Shown: positions 1-5,801, counted from the stretch's first letter. The stretch is DNA of 6,023 nt from Holosporaceae bacterium UBA3830 (GCA_002393025.1 DGIE01000024.1:1-6023), one strand, 5' to 3'. Notes: generated by a model from the letters alone, not told the origin. Numbers and translations: made by a program.

Positions 1-119
1 AAAAATCGCAGATCATAATTTTCTCTCGCTTTCGGATTGAACAGCCCATGAAAAGTCTTCGTATTGACTCGATCAGAACGCCAAAAAATCGCAGATCATA
101 ATTTTCTCTCGCTTTTGGC
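1..119. repeat. Two direct repeat copies of about 36 bp
   Basis: Bases 1-32 recur exactly at 84-115, and the similarity runs on for a few bases with mismatches (TTCGG against TTTGG), giving a period of 83 bp. The unit begins AAAAATCGCAGATCATAATT. It lies just downstream of the 3' end of the repeat-protein gene. The first copy touches the window edge, so more copies may lie outside. I see no clear hairpin plus T-run, so I do not call it a terminator. Confidence 0.85.
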
Positions 120-135
120 TGTAATCAGTTAAATA

Positions 136-1158
136 TCAACTATCTTTCTGCAGAAATCCGGCTATGCCTTTGTTATTAAAATTGAATGATTTTTCAATAA
201 ATTCAAGGTTTTTATCGTCCGAAATTGAATAATCCCGCAATTCTTGTATAAAATCTTTTATGCGCTGACTGGTTTCGGAAAGTTGATCATGCAACAGAGA
301 AATCTTCTCGTTGTTAGGTAAATTTTGAGGGATGATTCGTTCGAATTTTTCCTGCTGTCTTTCGTCATCTTCAAGCTGACGTTGTTCTTCTCGATAATAT
401 CTATCATATTTTAATCGATCATTTTCTTTTTCACGAGACATTTTCCAATTCTCGTATTCCCGTTGATCTGCTTCCTCTTTTCCACGCGCTTGTCTTTGTT
501 GAGATTCTTTCCAAACTTCGAATTCCTCGCGTTCCGCCGCTTCTTTTTTCAGTTGCTCTTCTTTTTGACGTTGCCGATCCTCTTGCCAACTCTCGTATTC
601 CCGTTGATCTGCTTCCTCTTTTTCACGCGCTTGTCTTTGTTGAGATTCTTTCCATCTTTCGTATTCTCGCAGCTGAGACTGTCCGCGACGATTGTCATCA
701 TCATAGCGGTAAGATTTGCGAGAATTATTTAACGGATTATGGTCATCGTAATAAGAACTCCTACGGGAACTATAGGTCGAATCATCGTCGTCGTAATAAG
801 AACTTCTGCGGGAACTATAGGTCGAATCATCATCATCGTAATAAGAACTCCTGCGGGAACTATAGGTCGAATCATCATCATCGTAATAAGAACTCCTGCG
901 GGAACTATAGGTCGAATCATCATCATCGTAATAAGAACTCCTACGGGAACTATAGGTCGAATCATCATCATCGTAATAAGAACTCCTGCGGGAACTATAG
1001 GTCGAATCATCATCATCGTAATAAGAACTTCTGCGGGAACTATAGGTCGAATCATCGTAGTTATCGTAATCCGAATCATAACGGTAAGCTGCCTCTGCTT
1101 TAAAGGAGGTTAGGTCCAAAATTATCAAGCAAAAAATCAAAGCGAAAAATTTTTTCAT
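136..1158 (-). CDS. Exported protein with seven 15-residue Tyr/Asp/Arg/Ser repeats and a charged coiled coil
   Basis: A 340-residue protein of no family I recognise. Residues 1-23 form a typical signal peptide: a Lys-Lys start, a hydrophobic core and a probable cut after AEA, so it is likely exported. Residues 37-141 are seven head-to-tail copies of STYSSRRSSYYDDDD, with the last copy altered at its end. Residues about 155-270 are very rich in Glu, Arg, Gln and Lys, with a 23-24-residue repeat (REYExWKESQQRQARxKEEADQ type) that looks like a long coiled coil. The C-terminus (about 275-340) is less biased and may fold. The start is supported by a perfect AGGAGG five bases upstream. It is the second gene of an operon with the 697-residue protein, 9 bp away. 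A surface, filament or matrix role is only inference. Confidence 0.85.
   Translation of the reverse strand: MKKFFALIFCLIILDLTSFKAEAAYRYDSDYDNYDDSTYSSRRSSYYDDDDSTYSSRRSSYYDDDDSTYSSRRSSYYDDDDSTYSSRRSSYYDDDDSTYSSRRSSYYDDDDSTYSSRRSSYYDDDDSTYSSRRSSYYDDHNPLNNSRKSYRYDDDNRRGQSQLREYERWKESQQRQAREKEEADQREYESWQEDRQRQKEEQLKKEAAEREEFEVWKESQQRQARGKEEADQREYENWKMSREKENDRLKYDRYYREEQRQLEDDERQQEKFERIIPQNLPNNEKISLLHDQLSETSQRIKDFIQELRDYSISDDKNLEFIEKSFNFNNKGIAGFLQKDS
451..654. repeat. 63-bp direct repeat within the coiled-coil region
   Basis: Bases 451-513 recur at 592-654 with about one mismatch, exactly 141 bp (47 codons) apart. The repeat encodes the segment around WKESQQRQAR-KEEADQREYE. The near-identity at DNA level points to a recent internal duplication in the coiled-coil part of the exported repeat protein. 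The intervening unit encodes a similar but diverged stretch. Confidence 0.85.
736..1050. repeat. Seven tandem 45-bp repeats in a coding region
   Basis: The motif GGAACTATAGGTCGA recurs at exact 45-bp steps (its GTCGA at 776, 821, 866, 911, 956, 1001 and 1046). Copies differ by only a few substitutions, such as CTTCTGCGG, CTCCTGCGG or CTCCTACGG. The unit is a multiple of three, so gain or loss of copies keeps the frame and would change protein length only. Such uniformity suggests recent expansion or homogenisation. There are no spacers, so it is not a CRISPR array. Confidence 0.95.
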
Positions 1159-1163
1159 CGTGT

Positions 1164-1169
1164 CCTCCT
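1164..1169 (-). promoter_or_regulatory. Perfect Shine-Dalgarno AGGAGG of the repeat-protein gene
   Basis: On the minus strand AGGAGG stands five bases before the ATG at 1158 and overlaps the stop codon of the upstream gene (1168-1170). This fixes the start and suggests translational coupling between the two exported-protein genes. Confidence 0.85.
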
Positions 1170-3261
1170 AAAAATGATTTGCATGAATCTTGCCATCCGA
1201 TAAGTCCGGAACCATCAGAATCGGCGACTGATCATAAGTTTTTCTTACCTGAACAACAGGTATTTTTGTCATATTTGAGACCGTAGAATTTTGCGGAACA
1301 AAAACAGGATCGTTATCGTTTAAATAGTGAGGCTCAAACGCCCTTTGAACAACAGTTTCTCCATGAAAACTATCCAGGAATTCTTGAACATTATCGACCT
1401 TAGGTTTGGTTTGTCGCGTTTTTGTTACGGAATTACGCATTTCATTGCGCGACGTTGAAATTTCAGAAACATCTTCGGCGGAAACGGCTGTATTTTCGAC
1501 GTCTGTTTCGTCATCCTGCTCGGAATCTTGTTCGTAACTCAGTTGCGGCGTTGAAGCAGTCTGCCTTACTGAAACGTCTTGTTGCGCGTCTTGAGCAGCC
1601 TGATCGATGTTTGGAAGAAAATCCGTTTCGACTTCCTGATCTAAAACCTCATCACCGTCAAAATCGCCCTCAGAATCGTTGTCAGCACTTTCCGTAGGAT
1701 TTCTATCGGAATTTGCATCGAAAGCATCCTCAGGGGTATTGTCGGCGCTTTCAGAGGTATTTTCATCAGAACTTGTGTCGGCATTCTCGTAAAAATCAAC
1801 ATCGCTTTCTTCACTATTCTCATCAGCAGCCGGCGTTTGATCTGCTTCACCGTCGGAATTTTGCACATCAACTTGATCATTATCTGACTGATTTTCTGGA
1901 ATTTCTTCGGCGGAATCATCCTGAATTGCCGAGGAATCGCTGTTCGATTCATCATTTTCAGGATCAGTTTCAGAATTATCTTCCGAATCTTGGTTCACTG
2001 ATGGAATCTCCGCCGCTTGCTCACCTGGAATATATTCCATCTGAGGCTGCGTTATGTCGGAATCCATTGTTATGTTTTCAATTCTCTGCTGATTTCCAAT
2101 CGAGTTTAATGGATATTGGTTGTCGTCACTTCCCCATCCGTTGATGCCGGCCATAACTCCGCCTGTCAAAGCTCCTCCGGCCAGAGCCCCAACCAACAGA
2201 TTGCCGTCCCATCCACTGCTCTGATTGTTGTTGATCGGATATCTATTTGCTCCATCGCTCTCGAACTGAACAACTTCGGTACCATCATTGCCATTCGGAT
2301 TATTAGGATCATAAATCATCAGAGGATTTCCGACAATCAGTGCAGTCTGCGGCTGATCGACCATCGTATCATTCATCGCATTTGCAGCACTTGGTACTTG
2401 CGCAGATGGTGGATTCTGACCTGCTGCCACCTGCGTATCTCCGTCATTGTTCTCGCTTTCCGCCTCTTCTTCGTTTTCATCGGTATTTTCCTCATCATTC
2501 TCCTCTTGGTTTTCACCATCTTCACTCGGAGAATTTGTCATGCCGTTGTTATTTAAACCTGTTCCGGCATTACTTTCGTTAGATGCATTATCGGGTGTAC
2601 TACCGGCTGCACTATCAGATGTTTTAGAGTCATTTTTAGCACCTGGATTTTTCTTGCGATGTTTTGATTGGCCCTGATTACCACTGTTTTCTAAGTTTTG
2701 CCAAATTTCTTCCGAAAGCATAGGATCTTCCTCTGCCAAATACAGACTCGGGTATTCTTTTTGATTGATTATGAGGTTTAAAGTGTTCAACAATTTGTTG
2801 TTGATTCCGAAATATATATCGATTTTCTTTTTGTTGCGGTTGCGAATCGGTGAATTTTTAACCAAAAATCTGTAAATATTAAATCCTGTGATTTGATAAT
2901 CTTCCCGAAATTTATCAAATAACCTAAGATAGAAATCCCTGGAATGCCTGTCATTTGTTCTGCTGTCAGGATAAAAACGGTCTTCACGATCTCGCAAAAA
3001 CGAATTATTGAAGTCGTAATAGTCATCTTCATCGTCGGCATAATACCCGTCATCGAGGGAATATCTGGAACTGCTCCTCCGCAACGAATGACTCGAAGAA
3101 CGCCTACCAGAGCCGTAATAGTCATCTTCATCGTCGGCATAATACCCGTCATCGGAATAGTATTGGGAATCACTGCCCGACGACCAAAAATCCCGTGCAT
3201 TAACTTCCGAAACGGAACAAATTACAACAATCTGAAGCAATAAAAATAAATATCTCATCAT
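1168..3261 (-). CDS. Large exported acidic low-complexity protein
   Basis: A 697-residue protein that I cannot assign to a family. Residues 1-22 form a signal peptide with a probable cut after VNA. Residues 23-82 are rich in Tyr, Asp and Ser, with two copies of DDGYYADDEDDYY (37-49 and 70-82) separated by an RRSSS-type linker. Residues about 100-192 have a normal mix of hydrophobic and charged residues and may form the only N-terminal folded domain. A long Asn/Ser/Glu/Asp-rich stretch follows, broken near 352-376 by a glycine-rich hydrophobic segment (LLVGALAGGALTGGVMAGI) that resembles a glycine zipper and could enter a membrane. Residues about 400-600 are again highly acidic. The C-terminal 80 residues are more balanced. 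Start: two adjacent ATGs (3261 and 3258) with only a weak purine-rich AGAGA upstream. It is the first gene of a two-gene operon. Function unknown; surface or secreted role inferred. Confidence 0.82.
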   Translation of the reverse strand: MMRYLFLLLQIVVICSVSEVNARDFWSSGSDSQYYSDDGYYADDEDDYYGSGRRSSSHSLRRSSSRYSLDDGYYADDEDDYYDFNNSFLRDREDRFYPDSRTNDRHSRDFYLRLFDKFREDYQITGFNIYRFLVKNSPIRNRNKKKIDIYFGINNKLLNTLNLIINQKEYPSLYLAEEDPMLSEEIWQNLENSGNQGQSKHRKKNPGAKNDSKTSDSAAGSTPDNASNESNAGTGLNNNGMTNSPSEDGENQEENDEENTDENEEEAESENNDGDTQVAAGQNPPSAQVPSAANAMNDTMVDQPQTALIVGNPLMIYDPNNPNGNDGTEVVQFESDGANRYPINNNQSSGWDGNLLVGALAGGALTGGVMAGINGWGSDDNQYPLNSIGNQQRIENITMDSDITQPQMEYIPGEQAAEIPSVNQDSEDNSETDPENDESNSDSSAIQDDSAEEIPENQSDNDQVDVQNSDGEADQTPAADENSEESDVDFYENADTSSDENTSESADNTPEDAFDANSDRNPTESADNDSEGDFDGDEVLDQEVETDFLPNIDQAAQDAQQDVSVRQTASTPQLSYEQDSEQDDETDVENTAVSAEDVSEISTSRNEMRNSVTKTRQTKPKVDNVQEFLDSFHGETVVQRAFEPHYLNDNDPVFVPQNSTVSNMTKIPVVQVRKTYDQSPILMVPDLSDGKIHANHF
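3016..3154. repeat. 40-bp direct repeat in the acidic-protein gene
   Basis: Bases 3016-3055 recur at 3115-3154, 99 bp (33 codons) apart, with no difference that I can see. The repeat encodes DDGYYADDEDDYY. Like the 45-bp repeats in the downstream gene, it amplifies a Tyr/Asp block in the N-terminal part of the mature protein. Confidence 0.9.
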
Positions 3262-3336
3262 AATCTATCTCTTTTTACATTGTAGCCATTAATTGTTAAA
3301 ATTTCGTAAGTTTTTCAAATTTTTGGGAGTCAAAAG
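3262..3336. promoter_or_regulatory. Divergent intergenic region
   Basis: This 75-bp AT-rich gap separates the exported-protein operon (leftward) from the hydrolase gene (rightward) and must hold at least one promoter. On the minus strand TACAAT at 3279-3284 is one base from the -10 consensus, but no good -35 lies 17 bases before it. TTAATTGTTAA at 3291-3301 has the wrong spacing (3, not 7) for a CtrA box. Confidence 0.4.
3325..3329 (+). promoter_or_regulatory. Ribosome binding site GGGAG of the hydrolase gene
   Basis: GGGAG lies seven bases before the ATG at 3337, a normal spacing, and supports that start. The conserved beta-strand motif LGCGSS begins at residue 6, as expected at the N-terminus of this family. 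Confidence 0.7.
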
Positions 3337-4158
3337 ATGAAAGTGACGATTTTAGGATGCGGATCATCTCTGGGAGTGCCGGCGTTGAAGTACGGATGGG
3401 GAATATGTGATCCGAAAAACCCAAAAAATCGACGAACGAGATCTTCTATCATTGTTGAAAAGGCGGAAACTACGCTGCTGGTGGACACTTCTCCGGATTT
3501 AAGAAAACAACTGCTACGTTTCAGCCGAAGCAATTGTTATTTGAACAAAAAATGCGACGGCAATTACGATGAAAGTTCAACATGGAATCCAAACATCGAT
3601 GCGATTTTGTTTACCCATGCTCATTTTGATCACACTAACGGAATTAACGAACTGCGTCCTCTGTATCTCAAAGAAAACAAGTTGTTGGATATATACGCAA
3701 CGGCAGAAACTCTTGGGGAACTGCAGCAGAATTTTTCATATTTGTTTCGGCGTGATTCTCATGAAATTTACGATTCCTATCTGAGGGGGCACGAAATCGC
3801 TTTCGGAAAATTCAGTATCAAAGATATTTCAGGAGTTTGTTTTGAGCAAGACCACGGATTTTCAAAATCTCTGGGTCTTCGTATTGGAAATTTCGCCTAT
3901 TGTACAGATGTGACCGGATTTTCTGATTTTTCAGTGCTTGAAAATCTGGATGTTTGGGTCGTGGACTGCTTGAACAGCGATGAAAAACGTTCAACCCATG
4001 CGAATTTGGAATTGGTTTTGAGTTGGGTTGAAAAGCTGCATCCGAGAACAACTTATCTTACCCACATGGATACGTCTATGGATTACGACAGCCTGATAAA
4101 GCTCCTTCCCTCAAATGTTAAACCACTATACGATCAGCAAGTTTTGCTCTGCGATTGA
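3337..4158 (+). CDS. MBL-fold metallo-hydrolase, PhnP-like (COG1235 type)
   Basis: A 273-residue metal-dependent hydrolase of the metallo-beta-lactamase fold, full length for the group. The N-terminus has the family pattern GCGSSLGVP (7-15), WGICDP (21-26) and NPKNRR (28-33), then LLVDTSPDLR (47-56). The metal site is complete: HAHFDH at 94-99, H173 in QDHG, D191 in TDVTGF, H221 in STHAN, and H243 in LTHMD. E. coli PhnP opens phosphoribosyl cyclic phosphate during phosphonate breakdown. Many bacteria, alphaproteobacteria included, carry relatives outside phn operons whose substrates (cyclic phosphodiesters or nucleic acids) are not settled. No phn gene is near, so I leave the symbol blank. 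Residues 64-85, with C67 and C73, look like a short insertion before the HxHxDH strand. It has no signal peptide, so it is cytoplasmic. It stands alone, divergent from the exported-protein operon, and its stop leads straight into the putative origin region. Confidence 0.92.
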   Translation: MKVTILGCGSSLGVPALKYGWGICDPKNPKNRRTRSSIIVEKAETTLLVDTSPDLRKQLLRFSRSNCYLNKKCDGNYDESSTWNPNIDAILFTHAHFDHTNGINELRPLYLKENKLLDIYATAETLGELQQNFSYLFRRDSHEIYDSYLRGHEIAFGKFSIKDISGVCFEQDHGFSKSLGLRIGNFAYCTDVTGFSDFSVLENLDVWVVDCLNSDEKRSTHANLELVLSWVEKLHPRTTYLTHMDTSMDYDSLIKLLPSNVKPLYDQQVLLCD

Positions 4159-4186
4159 TTTAGGTCGGTGTGCTGGTGGTAAATAT

Positions 4187-4213
4187 ATTCTTCCATCAAA
4201 AGAGAAAGTTAAC
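4187..4213. repeat. 27-bp repeat, left copy (see 5997-6023)
   Basis: This stretch, containing ATCAAAAGAGAAAGTTAAC, recurs at the far right end of the window with one mismatch, 1810 bp away. It runs into the first CtrA box. The two copies bracket the whole origin-like region. Confidence 0.9.
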
Positions 4214-4223
4214 TATTTGTTAA
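4209..4223. promoter_or_regulatory. CtrA box 1: TTAACTATTTGTTAA
   Basis: Perfect TTAA-N7-TTAA, the consensus bound by the alphaproteobacterial response regulator CtrA. It stands 50 bp after the hydrolase stop codon, so it cannot be that gene's promoter. Confidence 0.65.
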
Positions 4224-4279
4224 TTTTAAATTTTATCCTGCCCCGCAGCCCCCACCCTCGGGATTATAGCGCTGAAAAG

Positions 4280-4309
4280 TTAAGATCTCGTTAATTAACT
4301 TTTCGTTAA
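4280..4309. promoter_or_regulatory. CtrA boxes 2 and 3, back to back
   Basis: TTAAGATCTCGTTAA (4280-4294) is followed without a gap by TTAACTTTTCGTTAA (4295-4309), so the junction reads TTAATTAA. Two perfect boxes are placed 15 bp apart, about one and a half helical turns. Confidence 0.7.
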
Positions 4310-4364
4310 CTTTTGGTATGCAAAGTGCCCTCTGACCCACCCAGGAAAAAATATCACAGAAAGG

Positions 4365-4379
4365 TTAAGATTTTATTAA
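4365..4379. promoter_or_regulatory. CtrA box 4: TTAAGATTTTATTAA
   Basis: Perfect TTAA-N7-TTAA, 70 bp after the start of box 3. It forms the right end of the first repeat module. Confidence 0.6.
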
Positions 4380-4449
4380 TTTGTCAATGATTCTGCCAAG
4401 GATGTGGTTGTATATTCACACCTACGCCTTTTTTGCACGGTTCCCGCGC

Positions 4450-4464
4450 TTAATCTTTCGTTAA
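4450..4464. promoter_or_regulatory. CtrA box 5: TTAATCTTTCGTTAA
   Basis: Perfect TTAA-N7-TTAA followed by C. It is the left box of the second repeat module and matches box 3 in its right half (TTTCGTTAAC). Confidence 0.62.
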
Positions 4465-4517
4465 CTTTTGGTGCACAAAGTTCCCTCTGATCCACTCTGG
4501 GAAGGGTAGCACAGAGG

Positions 4518-4532
4518 TTAAGATTCCCTTAA
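4518..4532. promoter_or_regulatory. CtrA box 6: TTAAGATTCCCTTAA
   Basis: Perfect TTAA-N7-TTAA, 68 bp after box 5. The spacer holds a GATTC (4522-4526), a target of the CcrM-type methylase (GANTC) that works with CtrA in many alphaproteobacteria. That link is inference from one short site. Confidence 0.6.
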
Positions 4533-4640
4533 TTTTCCACTGGGTATGCGAATTTTTCCAGTCCGCATACCATCATTACGAAGAAAATACCAAATGCATC
4601 GACACGTTGCTCTATCCCTGAGAGAATGACACGAAAAAAG

Positions 4641-4670
4641 TTAAGATCTCGTTAATTAACTTTTTGTTAA
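4641..4670. promoter_or_regulatory. CtrA boxes 7 and 8, back to back
   Basis: TTAAGATCTCGTTAA (4641-4655) is joined directly to TTAACTTTTTGTTAA (4656-4670). It is almost a copy of boxes 2-3: the only difference over the 30 bp is C to T in the second spacer. Confidence 0.7.
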
Positions 4671-5020
4671 CTTTTGGTACGCAAGTTCCTGCTCGACGCA
4701 AAGGCTTACTCCTGCATGACGTTGAGATAATGCCGAGTTTGGGCTGGCGCGAGGGTCTGTTCCTTAAAATTTCAGATATCACTAAAACTGAAACCATAAG
4801 ATAATTATGTTGATTGGAGCGAAGGTCTACTCTTTTTAAGGAAGACAAAGGGCAGATGTTTCAAAAATCAAAAACAGTGCATGTAACGCTGAGGACTTGT
4901 TCCTTTGAATTAGTTTGTCATATATAATCTCAAGTTGGAGTGAATTGTGTAATAAAAAATGAAGAACAAACCTGCTGCGTGGAAGACCTGCTCCTCCGAT
5001 CATATCATACGCCGCAAATG

Positions 5021-5035
5021 TTAAAGAAAAGTTAA
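5021..5035. promoter_or_regulatory. CtrA box 9: TTAAAGAAAAGTTAA
   Basis: Perfect TTAA-N7-TTAA at the right end of the left 37-bp repeat copy. Confidence 0.58.
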
Positions 5036-5370
5036 TTTTGACCGCTTGCGAGATGCTGGCATTCTGGCATAAGCATAATTAAAAGCTAGAAAGATGCGAT
5101 TATGTTGGCATAAAGTTTCACTCCCAATGATGGTGTTCTAACAGTCCAGCGTTTACACATTAAAAGATTATGCGCTAACATCGCAGTGTTGCCAAAAAAA
5201 TCTGCACAAAGTCCTGCTTCTTTGATGAAAAACGACACCATTCAGCTATAAGCAAGACAAAAGATGAACCTGTTGGCGAAAAGTCTTAAATAAGATACAA
5301 AGCAGCACAAAAAATCTGTTCTACTGCGTACTTGTGATAATGCAACACAACAATGACCGTGGCTTGGCGC
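5036..5370. other. Non-coding stretch, no recognised element
   Basis: I see no plausible gene, perfect CtrA box or DnaA box here. An imperfect inverted pair (TGCGATTATGTTGGCATAA at about 5095 against TTATGCGCTAACATCGCA at 5168) may be chance. It could be decayed sequence or origin spacer. Confidence 0.5.
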
Positions 5371-5410
5371 GAAGGATCTGCTCCTCCGATTATATCATAC
5401 GCCGCAAATG

Positions 5411-5425
5411 TTAAGATTTAGTTAA
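5411..5425. promoter_or_regulatory. CtrA box 10: TTAAGATTTAGTTAA
   Basis: Perfect TTAA-N7-TTAA. It is followed directly by TTAACTTTTCGTTTT (5426-5440), a decayed partner of the double boxes 2-3 and 7-8 whose right half is lost. It is the perfect box nearest to the DnaA cluster. Confidence 0.62.
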
Positions 5426-5579
5426 TTAACTTTTCGTTTTCAATATTTTTAGAAGGAGTTTCTTCCCAACATCATGCCAAGCTTACGAAATATATGTTGC
5501 AGAATCTTAGGTGAAATTTGAAAGGAAATTTCCTCTCCAATCCTTCGAAATTTTGCTCGATTTTTCAAAAAAAGTTCAG

Positions 5580-5613
5580 AACAACAATAATATATATCTA
5601 ATATATTGTTGTT
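5580..5613. other. AT-rich imperfect hairpin, possible unwinding element
   Basis: AACAACA (5580-5586) pairs with TGTTGTT (5607-5613), and ATATAT (5592-5597) with ATATAT (5601-5606), around a three-base loop and with a five-base bulge on the left. The content is almost wholly A/T. It sits 19 bp left of the first DnaA box, a fitting place for a DNA unwinding element. It lacks a GC stem, so it is not a typical terminator. Confidence 0.4.
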
Positions 5614-5631
5614 GTTGTAGAGGACAATTTT

Positions 5632-5640
5632 TGTGGATAA
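5632..5640 (-). promoter_or_regulatory. DnaA box 1 (perfect)
   Basis: TGTGGATAA on the plus strand, i.e. TTATCCACA on the minus strand. It is the leftmost box of the cluster. Confidence 0.8.
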
Positions 5641-5658
5641 CTAGACGCTTTTGTAAAT

Positions 5659-5671
5659 TAACTATTTGATT
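5659..5671 (-). promoter_or_regulatory. IHF site, overlapping a decayed CtrA box
   Basis: On the minus strand AATCAAATAGTTA fits the IHF consensus WATCAANNNNTTR at every position. IHF bends origins between DnaA boxes in E. coli and Caulobacter. The same bases are part of TTAACTATTTGATTT (5658-5672), which matches CtrA box 1 at 12 of 15 positions, so the two proteins might compete here. Confidence 0.5.
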
Positions 5672-5708
5672 TTGTTGAAAAATATTACAAAAATTCGGGT
5701 TAAAAATC

Positions 5709-5717
5709 TGTGGATAA
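5709..5717 (-). promoter_or_regulatory. DnaA box 2 (perfect)
   Basis: TGTGGATAA on the plus strand, in the same orientation as box 1. Confidence 0.8.
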
Positions 5718-5731
5718 GCTTGTGAATTCAA

Positions 5732-5750
5732 TGTGGATGAATGTGAATAA
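5732..5750 (-). promoter_or_regulatory. Two one-mismatch DnaA boxes
   Basis: TGTGGATGA (5732-5740) and TGTGAATAA (5742-5750) each differ from TGTGGATAA at one position. They lie 10 bp apart between perfect boxes, a usual pattern for weak sites filled by ATP-bound DnaA. Confidence 0.6.
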
Positions 5751-5766
5751 CTTCCATAATTTCGAT

Positions 5767-5786
5767 TTATCCACAAATTATCCACA
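5767..5786 (+). promoter_or_regulatory. DnaA boxes 3 and 4 (perfect)
   Basis: TTATCCACA at 5767-5775 and again at 5778-5786. The pair is 11 bp apart, about one helical turn, and faces the opposite way from boxes 1 and 2. Confidence 0.85.
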
Positions 5787-5801
5787 AAATTGTACACAAA
5801 G

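Larger units (their letters stand above)
4274..4700. repeat. Three diverged copies of a CtrA-box repeat module
   Basis: Copies start near 4274, 4446 and 4633. Each contains GTTAACTTTTGGTRYGCAAAG or a close variant right after a CtrA box, followed by C/T-rich sequence. Copies 1 and 2 continue alike: CCCTCTGAYCCACYCWGG, then CACAGA, then GGTTAAGATT with another box. Copies 1 and 3 share AAGTTAAGATCTCGTTAATT and its extension through a double box. Diverged internal duplication therefore built at least part of the array. Confidence 0.8.
4700..5386. repeat. Scattered degenerate repeat, consensus GARGRYYTGYTCCTY
   Basis: Related cores begin at 4751, 4821, 4891, 4982 and 5371, with a weaker one near 4700. 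The first three are spaced exactly 70 bp apart. Several are preceded by a GGCGCGA- or GGAGCGA-like stretch. Nothing between them looks coding. I do not know what they do. Confidence 0.55.
4988..5414. repeat. 37-bp direct repeat leading into CtrA boxes 9 and 10
   Basis: Bases 4988-5024 recur at 5378-5414 with one mismatch, 390 bp apart. The shared sequence includes CATACGCCGCAAATGTTAA and ends in the left half of a perfect CtrA box in both copies, so box and flank were duplicated together. Confidence 0.88.

Noticed and set aside
736..1050. CRISPR array
   Set aside because: The repeats are contiguous 45-bp units without unique spacers and are in frame within a coding region.
739..1113. Plus-strand open frame of 124 residues with IRTPAGTIGRII repeats
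   Set aside because: It is the antisense of the 45-bp tandem repeats: a stop-free unit stays open when multiplied. The minus frame has a signal peptide and a perfect ribosome site instead.
2116..2556. Plus-strand open frame of 146 residues
   Set aside because: It is antisense to the acidic protein; Asp/Glu/Asn codons read backwards give Ile/Leu/Phe-rich shadows with few stops.
3291..3301. CtrA box in the divergent promoter region
   Set aside because: The two TTAA halves are 3 bp apart, not 7.
4235..4275. Terminator after the hydrolase gene in the GC-rich stretch
   Set aside because: The C-runs do not pair into a convincing stem and no T-run follows.
4612..4848. Minus-strand open frame of 78 residues
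   Set aside because: It spans CtrA boxes 7-8 and two of the degenerate repeats, has no recognisable domain, and I saw no convincing ribosome site.
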